A DNA stretch of 64,000 nt, taken from NCBI GenBank assembly GCA_015680685.1, contig MNCI01037991.1, forward strand, positions 141,158-205,157. The letters are read 5' to 3'. The translations under genes and the position numbers were made by a program. Positions 58,084 through 64,000 of the stretch are shown piece after piece. The notes under the pieces are model-generated. The model had not been told where the DNA came from. It was given only the letters and a program-made list of their open reading frames with translations, and did no database searches. Origin of the DNA: Gnetum montanum (taxonomy: Eukaryota; Streptophyta; Gnetopsida; Gnetales; Gnetaceae). How positions within the stretch are numbered: the stretch's first letter is position 1; each line of letters starts with the position of its first letter.

Positions 58084-59905
58084 ATGTCTTCTTCTTTACA
58101 CAAAAGCACTTTACCACCTAGGACTAACACAAGAAGCAATAGGATACACGTGATGTTGATCCGCTAGTTCCTCAATAGTTTCATGTGGTATATATTCATC
58201 CTAACGAATATGTACCCGACTTCACCTTTATTCTCCACCAAGACGAATAGCTGCATTGGCGTGACTTGGAAGGTAATATAGTGTTACCTCTCGACCGTTT
58301 AGTCCCAAGTATGCTTCTTCGTGCTCTCACACAAATAGGCATGCAACACTTACATGTAGAGTACATTGTGCAAGACTATGATTCGAGAGACTCTCGTCCC
58401 ACTGAAGTGCAACGTCAAAGGGATTTGCAATAGGAGAGACACCATAAGTCCTTGAAGGAAAAATGGTCTAACGATGCCCCACATGTTTTAAGTGAAATTG
58501 AGGGTGATGAACATACCTCAGGTAGTCACCCACATACTGATGTTCCTCCCCTTGACTTTGGTCAAGGGGTTGTGTATCAGAACTTTCATTCTACTATTCA
58601 CAACCTAGGTGCTGATACCAATGGACATAGTGTCCAAAAAAGGAACAAAAACACATGACAAAGGCAGGCATTCTAATCACAATTGTGTTTGAGGTAGAGA
58701 CCACCAAAGAGAAGGTAGTAGACACTGACATGGTGGTGGTTCTCCTTCTTCTTCACCTTCATCATCTCCTTCACCCTCTCCTTCCATGTCTGGATGTAGC
58801 CATAGAGAAATAGATCATGAGGATAAGGGAAAACAAAGTGGAAGTCACAAATAAGACAACCAAGACAGAGGATGAGGGCACTCTAGAGAATCATGCCATA
58901 GAAGAAGGGAGAGTAGGGAACCGCATAGGCACCATAGATGCTACAAACGAGATGATCATGATGAACCCCTACTTGCCACATGGAGCATGCTAGATATAAC
59001 TGAGGCTGTGAGAGTTCCAACAAGGCACCAAAAAGATAGTAGGATCAAGAGGTTAGACATGAATAACATCCCACGATTTGAAGGGGGATATAAAAATGAT
59101 CCTCAAAATTACTTACAAGCATTTCATGATGCATGTGCCTTGAAAAACATAGAAAATGAGTGGAAAAAGCTTAAGTTATTCCCATGGACACTAATAAAAG
59201 AAGTTGAAAGCTGGTACTGGTCCTTAGAACCAGAATCTAGTTGTAGGTGGAGTACTATGTTAGAACTATTCAACAACAAGTACCAAATGTACTCCCAGGT
59301 GTCTAACCTATGAAAGCAACTCCAAGGATGTAAACAAGGAAGTCATGAACCCTTGGATGCTACCATGGGCTACTATTATGCACTATTACATCATTTTCCT
59401 AGCCATGGTTATTCATAGTTGGATCAACTACGCCATCTTGTAGATGGACTTAGGCATGAAACAAGAAGAACTCTTGGGACTTATGCCCAAGGAAGGTTAT
59501 TTGAGCTTAGTTCCCATCAAATTCACAAACTACCGGAGCAAGTTGCTAAGGAAGAATGTGAGCTACAAAAAAGAGAAAGTGTGGAAGAATATAACCGAGA
59601 TCCTTCCCTCAAAAAGAAGGGAGTAAGATCCACTTGAAGAGATGGTGAATAGGAAAACCTTGCCTATTCAAAAGTTAGCATCAAAAGTATCAGCAAAGGT
59701 AGACCAAATGTGGGACTCCTTGGATAGTAGGTTTCAAACTATGCTCAAAGTAGTAGAGGAATCTAGGAAGAGAGGTAGTGATCATGACAAAAGAAAAAAG
59801 AGAGAAGCAGAAAATGCATGTAGCAAGGGTAAGGATAAAGTTGCTATTATTGAAGAGGTTGTGGACTCAGATACGGATGATGATAGTGGATGTGAGATCT
59901 GTTAA
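58084..59905 (+). pseudogene. gag: gag of Athila-like element
   Basis: Likely start ATG 58084 (MSSSLHKSTLPPR). 58254-58430 reads LHWRDLEGNIVLPLDRLVPS. An Arg/His/Ser-rich stretch follows (58680-58960). The capsid core at 58987-59313 has NMNNIPRFEGGYKNDPQNYL, FHDACALKNIENEWKKL and WSTMLELFNNKYQMY; 59419-59637 continues with RRTLGTYAQGRLFELS. The basic segment 59642-59905 ends in an acidic DTDDDSGCEIC, then a stop. The first stop after the ATG is within about 30 codons, so the copy is dead. Confidence 0.82.
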
Positions 59906-60500
59906 TACAACCATCCTAAGGGATGTTACCCTGTAATCTCACATTTATAGGAGTCTGGGGTGTATGCACTTAATCCATATTTAAACAAACAACAAACATC
60001 CTGACGGTTACCTTATCCCCAAGGTAACCCAAGGTAGTTCCACCATCCTTTAACATATTATCCAAGTGGAACTCCACCACAACCAATTGAGCAACATCAA
60101 TAGTGGAAACACCCACAATCATGGGAAATGCCACCACCAAGGTAACAATATCCTTACCAGAAGCTTGATCCTTATGGATATTACATGCAGAATCCAATCT
60201 CTCCATGTGACTTTGTTAGTCACGTTACTCCCCAACATCACTACCAAGCTCATGAATACTATAGGACTCCCTCTCCTAGGAGTGACATTCCACAAGTGTA
60301 CCATCCTTCCAATCTGCTCGCATCTCTCCCACCAATAGCTCCATTACCACCTGCTCTAGCAATGCAAGGTGAACTTCTTGCTCAGCCACAGCAACGCAAT
60401 GCCTCAAGGGTTGTTAATCCTCAACCTATCGTTGGTTTTACGAATCGTACGAAGAAACGATCTTTCTTCAGAACCAACAGTTCAACCAAGCCTTTGTAAC
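59906..60500 (+). pseudogene. gag C-terminal proline/glutamine-rich region
   Basis: 60185-60499 reads VYHPSNLLASLPPIAPLPPA and VVNPQPIVGFTNRTKKRSFF, a disordered tail shared with elements A and C. Stops separate it from the capsid part. Frames on the minus strand here are shadows. Confidence 0.6.
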
Positions 60501-61380
60501 CCAAAGTGGCTAAGTCTTTGGATGCCTCCATATCAACTAAAGCTTTAGAGCCCCATTCGAACTTAACAAGGCATTCAATGCATACGTTCATGTAAATACA
60601 TGTCGTTACTAATTGGATCAAAGATGGCCACCCTCCCAGGAAATTCTCTGATCCTAGGAGTCCCCTAATATATCTACAAATTGCTGGGAATGAGCCATAT
60701 AAAGCTCTTTCGGATTCCAATGTCAACCTAATATCCCAAGAAATGTATAAGGCCTAGAACCTACCCCCATTAAAAAAGTGCAATGTCTGTTTAGAGTTAG
60801 CCAACCAATCCATCACTATCCCCTTAGGATTAGTGGAGGACATTGTTACCACTATTTCTGTGTGGTCATATCCAGCTGACTTCCTAGTGATTCAAGTGAA
60901 TAACAATAAGGGGAACTTCCCAATCATGATGGGAAGGGCATGGCTAAGCACTATTGATGCATGCCTAGGTATCCATGATCTTTCCATAAAAATTTCCTAG
61001 GCATGCCTAAGCACTATTGGAAAGATCGAGAAGAAGAATGTTCCATGCATTACATACAGTGACACAAGATGAAATTATGTGCAAAGATCATTGGTTGTGT
61101 AGAGTTTGACATTGCTTGCATGCAATCAGTGTGCATAAACGATCACCATACAAAGGTGCCTGTATGCAGCAACCACACGATAAGAAGATACCCAGTGGCT
61201 AATAGCTGATCAAGAAAGCAGCTCACTAATATGCATGGAACTAATTGAGGGTTTGACTTGCACTTACATAGATAGCATTGATGTATTAGAGCAAGTCCAC
61301 CACCAACTTCCCAATCCTAACTTAAAAAACATTAACTAGGAAAAGCTAGAAATCCTTAAGAAATTTAAACAAGAGCCCTT
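60501..61380 (+). pseudogene. Protease and linker of Athila-like element
   Basis: Frame reads SPLIYLQIAGNEPYKALSDS then NVNLISQEMYKA around 60660-60755. Compared with element A (LLDSGSEVN) the loop has lost the glycine-serine pair, so the protease could not work. FPIMMGRAWLSTIDACLGI (60920-60975) is the second conserved strand. A short duplicated segment (GGCATGCCTAAGCACTATTG, near 60940 and 61000) interrupts the following linker. Confidence 0.7.
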
Positions 61381-62160
61381 AGAGCTAAAATCGTTACCCA
61401 CATGTATGGAGTACACGTTCCTTAAGAATGGAAAACTAGTAATCATCAACGCAAGACTTACTCCACAACAAAAAGAAAGTCTGCTCAAGGTAATAAATAA
61501 GTGGTCAAAAGCCTTCGCGTGTTCATATCCGAAATTAACTAGAATAGATCCTAGGATATGCCAACACAGGATTTACACTAACTCCTCCATGAAACCTCAA
61601 AAACAATCACAAAGGCGATTGAATCCAAAGTTGAAGCAAGTAGTGAAAGAAGAAATCGAATAGCTTCTAAAGGCTAGGTTCATATACCCCATTGCTAATA
61701 GCGAATGGGTTAGCCCCTTAGTAATCATGCCTAAAAAGGAAGGCAAATGGAGGGTGTGCATAGATTTTAGTCTGCTAAACATGGCAACATTCAAGGATCC
61801 CTTCACGTTGCCATTTTTTGACCAAGTCTTAGACACAATCGCAGGGCATCGCTATTATAGTTTTCTGGATGGCTATAGCTGATACAACCAAATAAAAATA
61901 GCCCCATAAGACCAAGCCAAAACTACGTTCACCAATCCTTGGGGAACGTTTGCATACAAAAAAATGTCGTTTGGCTTGTGCAATGCCCCTACCACATTTC
62001 AACGCTTAGTTCTAAGCATATTCCAGCATCATATAGGAAATGGTATGGAAGTCTTTATGGATGACTTCTCCACTTACAGAGCAAGTTTTGATCAAGCCTT
62101 GGACCAGTTAGAGCAAGTGTTGAAAAGACGTGTAGAGACTAATCTAAGGCTCAACTAGCA
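61381..62160 (+). pseudogene. pol: Reverse transcriptase of Athila-like element
   Basis: 61406-61663 holds NGKLVIINARLTPQQKESLL and QSQRRLNPKLKQVVKEEIE. After a stop come VCIDFSLLNMATFKDPF, FLDGYS*YNQIKIAP (first Asp at 61868-61870 kept; a TGA replaces Gly) and MSFGLCNAPTTFQRL. FMDDFSTY (Asp pair at 62060-62065, in frame with the first) completes the active site. The RRLNP...EVVK.EI and GLCNAP.TFQR wording is typical of the Athila branch. It is inactivated by stops rather than by loss of catalytic residues. Confidence 0.9.
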
Positions 62161-62900
62161 AAAAAGCCATTTAACAGTCCAAGAAGGTATAGTAGTTGGG
62201 CATAAAATTTCACATGCAGGGATAGAGGTAGACCTTAAGAAAATCAAGGTCATCCAAGGAATTACCCATCAACCAGAAACTATCAAAGACATTCAGTCAT
62301 TCCTTGGACACAATAGCTACTATAGGAGATTCATAGAGAACTTTTTGAAGATTTCCAAACCATTAGTAGAGCTAACGAAAAAGGACATACCCTTTGAGTG
62401 GACCAGGGAATGTGAACTAGCTTTCCAAACTCTAAAGCAAAAGTTGGTAGAAACACCCATTCTACAAGCTCTTAACTGGTTCAGGTCGTTCCATGTCATG
62501 AATGATGTGTCCAACTATGCCTTAAGAGTTGTACTTACACAGTTAGATGATCATAAATGCCCTTATTACATCCATTGTGCAAGTAGAAGTATAGTTGGTG
62601 CATAAATTAACTACACTACTATAGAAAAAGAATTAATGATTGTAGTGTTTGCACTAGAAAAATTTAGGCACTATGTATTAGGGTACAAAGTATTCATACA
62701 CACATATCATAGTGCAATCTGGTTTCCTCATGAATAAGCCAATGGTTAGCCCTCGTATTATACAATGGCCGGTAATCCTACAAGAGTTTGATCTAACGAT
62801 GATCAATCGTAAAGGCACCGATAACGTAGTTGCCAATCATTTATCTCGGTTGCATTGGGATAGCAAAGAGGATGAGTATCCTATTTTTTATCACTTCCTT
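62161..62900 (+). pseudogene. pol: RT connection and RNase H of Athila-like element
   Basis: HKISHAGIEVDPKKIKVIQG, IQSFLGHNSYYRRFI and LVELTKKDIPFEWTRECELA are the connection. FHVMNDVSNYALRVVLTQ is the first RNase H strand (usual D replaced by N in MNDVS). TTIEKELMIVVFALEKFRHY and later MINRKGTDNVVANHLSRL follow. A stop at 62603 and a frame change near 62720 break it. Confidence 0.85.
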
Positions 62901-63019
62901 GATGGGTTCCTCTTTGCCAGTGTAGTGAATGACCAATCACCCATAAAGACAAACTGGTATAGTAGCATTTTGACATATATCCTTACCCAACAAACACCAC
63001 AAGTGTTAGACCTTAAGAA

Positions 63020-64000
63020 GAAATAACAGTTTCTTCACAAATCCAAGTACTTTATGGAGATCAATGGATAACTTTACAAAGTATGTCTCGATGGTTTGGT
63101 TTGATGGTGTGTTCTCGATAGAGATCAACTGAGAGTTCTCCAAGATGCTCATGAGGGCCCTTGTGGGGATCACTATGTAGGTAGATGAATGACTATTATG
63201 ATCCTATTTACAGGGTATTATTGGCCTACCTTGTTCTAGGACACCCATCACTTCATCCAATCTTGTGAACGTTGTCAATGTGATGGGGGAATGACTACTA
63301 GAATGGAGGATCCACAACAATGGATTTAACTATTAGAACCCTTCGACATTTGGGGGATTGATTTCATGGGGTCCATTACACCATTGTCCAATGGAAAAGC
63401 ATACATCATAGTTGTTATAGACTACTTAACAAAATGGGCTAAAGTAGCTGCCATTAAAGATTGTACATCATCTACAGCTGCATGATTTTTTCAACAACAA
63501 GTCAACAGGTTTGGTGTGCCACATGCACTTATCTTAGACAACGATACACATTTCACAGGTGCAACTTTTCAAAAGTTAATGCAATGCTTAGGGGTTGAGC
63601 ATACATTGACTACACCATACCACCCCTAAGCAAACGGTCAAGCCGAGGTCACCAATAGGGAGATTACCAAGATACTAACCAGAACCATTAGCAAATATAG
63701 GCGAGATTGGAGCACTAAACTAAATGATGCTCTTTGGGCATACCACTCCACATGGAAACTCCCTATAGGCTACTCTCACTACAAGTTAGTGTATGGAAAA
63801 CTTCCAATGCTCCTTATCCAAACTGAACTCCATATACTATCCACGACATGTGACCTCAACCTTGACCTTGATCTAGCACAAAAACAAAGGTTGATGACTC
63901 TTAACTTGCTAGATGAGAACCGACTAGCTACCCTGTCATCTAATGAGTTGCATAAGGCATTTAATAAACAATGGCTTGAATGTTTTAACTCTAGGGGCTC
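63020..64000 (+). pseudogene. pol: Integrase of Athila-like element (continues past window)
   Basis: Zinc region: DAHEGPCGDHYVGR and CERCQCDGGMT keep the His and Cys pairs (63140-63290). The core has [12 protein letters not shown] (Asp at 63360), LDNDTHFTG (Asp at 63537) and [10 protein letters not shown] (Glu at 63645), all in one frame, with exact D-x35-E spacing. Stops at 63483-63486 and near 63628 kill it. Downstream [20 protein letters not shown] and [15 protein letters not shown] lead to the window end. Confidence 0.9.

Larger units (their letters stand above)
57174..64000 (+). mobile_element. Athila-like element, pol-bearing relative of element A (runs off window end)
   Basis: 5' LTR, tRNA-Asp-like primer site, gag, protease, reverse transcriptase, RNase H and integrase in gypsy order. 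There is only one RNase H, so not Tat. LTR and gag match element A closely. Many stops make it inactive. The 3' end, env-like region if any, and 3' LTR lie beyond 64000. TTTAG (57169-57173) is the candidate left target duplication. Confidence 0.9.

Noticed and set aside
1-64000. Host protein-coding genes, tRNA, rRNA or endogenous viral genes
   Set aside because: Every recognisable protein motif belongs to gypsy or copia gag-pol; no cloverleaf, rRNA or viral movement/coat motif was seen by reading. A dedicated tRNA and protein search would settle this.

Overview
This window is intergenic DNA from a land plant, almost certainly a seed plant with a large, repeat-rich genome. I could not name the species, and a gymnosperm-like repeat landscape is only a guess. 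I found no convincing host gene, tRNA, rRNA or CRISPR array. What can be read is a pile-up of LTR retrotransposons of several ages, all decayed by stop codons, frameshifts and deletions. One 81-base run of N and one single N mark assembly gaps.

Layout. 1-4507 (minus): 5' part of a Tat-like Ty3/gypsy element (LTR, primer site, gag, start of protease). 5676-12920 (plus): a 5'-truncated Tat-lineage element with reverse transcriptase, the usual RNase H, a second RNase H of the plant type, and integrase; then an 18-copy 38-bp satellite, a purine tract and a 2.2-kb LTR. 12955-13480: tail of another gypsy integrase. 13580-19983 (plus): complete Athila-like element C with two LTRs and gag but no pol. 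21773-30670 (plus): complete element with 3.3-kb LTRs, TTAAG target duplications, and gag without pol. 31036-36671 (plus): complete Ty1/copia element with TAAGG duplications. 39650-51504 (minus): Athila-like element B carrying an unusual ORF; its 3' LTR is split by a complete 6.8-kb element A (39879-46700), flanked by ATATT duplications. 51505-52900 (minus): leader and 3'-UTR fragments of a further relative. 52900-54860 (plus): gag/protease remnant. 57174-64000 (plus): 5' LTR, gag, protease, reverse transcriptase, RNase H and integrase of an autonomous-type relative of element A, running off the end.

How the parts relate. Elements A, C and the long-LTR element each keep LTRs, primer site and polypurine tract but have no pol; A and C keep recognisable gag and the long-LTR element keeps nearly all of it. 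They look like non-autonomous elements dependent on pol supplied by relatives such as the 57-64 kb copy. Elements A, B, C and the 57-kb copy share LTR ends of the TGATG(A/G)...TCATCA type, and A has a primer site matching plant tRNA-Asp at 17 of 18 positions. A conserved non-coding 3' block is shared by A, C and the 52-kb fragment. Several catalytic codons have been lost through single C-to-T or G-to-A changes, the signature of methylated-cytosine decay in silenced repeats.

The most interesting points are the non-gag-pol ORF in element B, the shared 3' non-coding block, the palindromic arrays upstream of the TATA boxes of several LTR families, the satellite in the Tat 3' region, and the one-unit repeat difference between the two copia LTRs.
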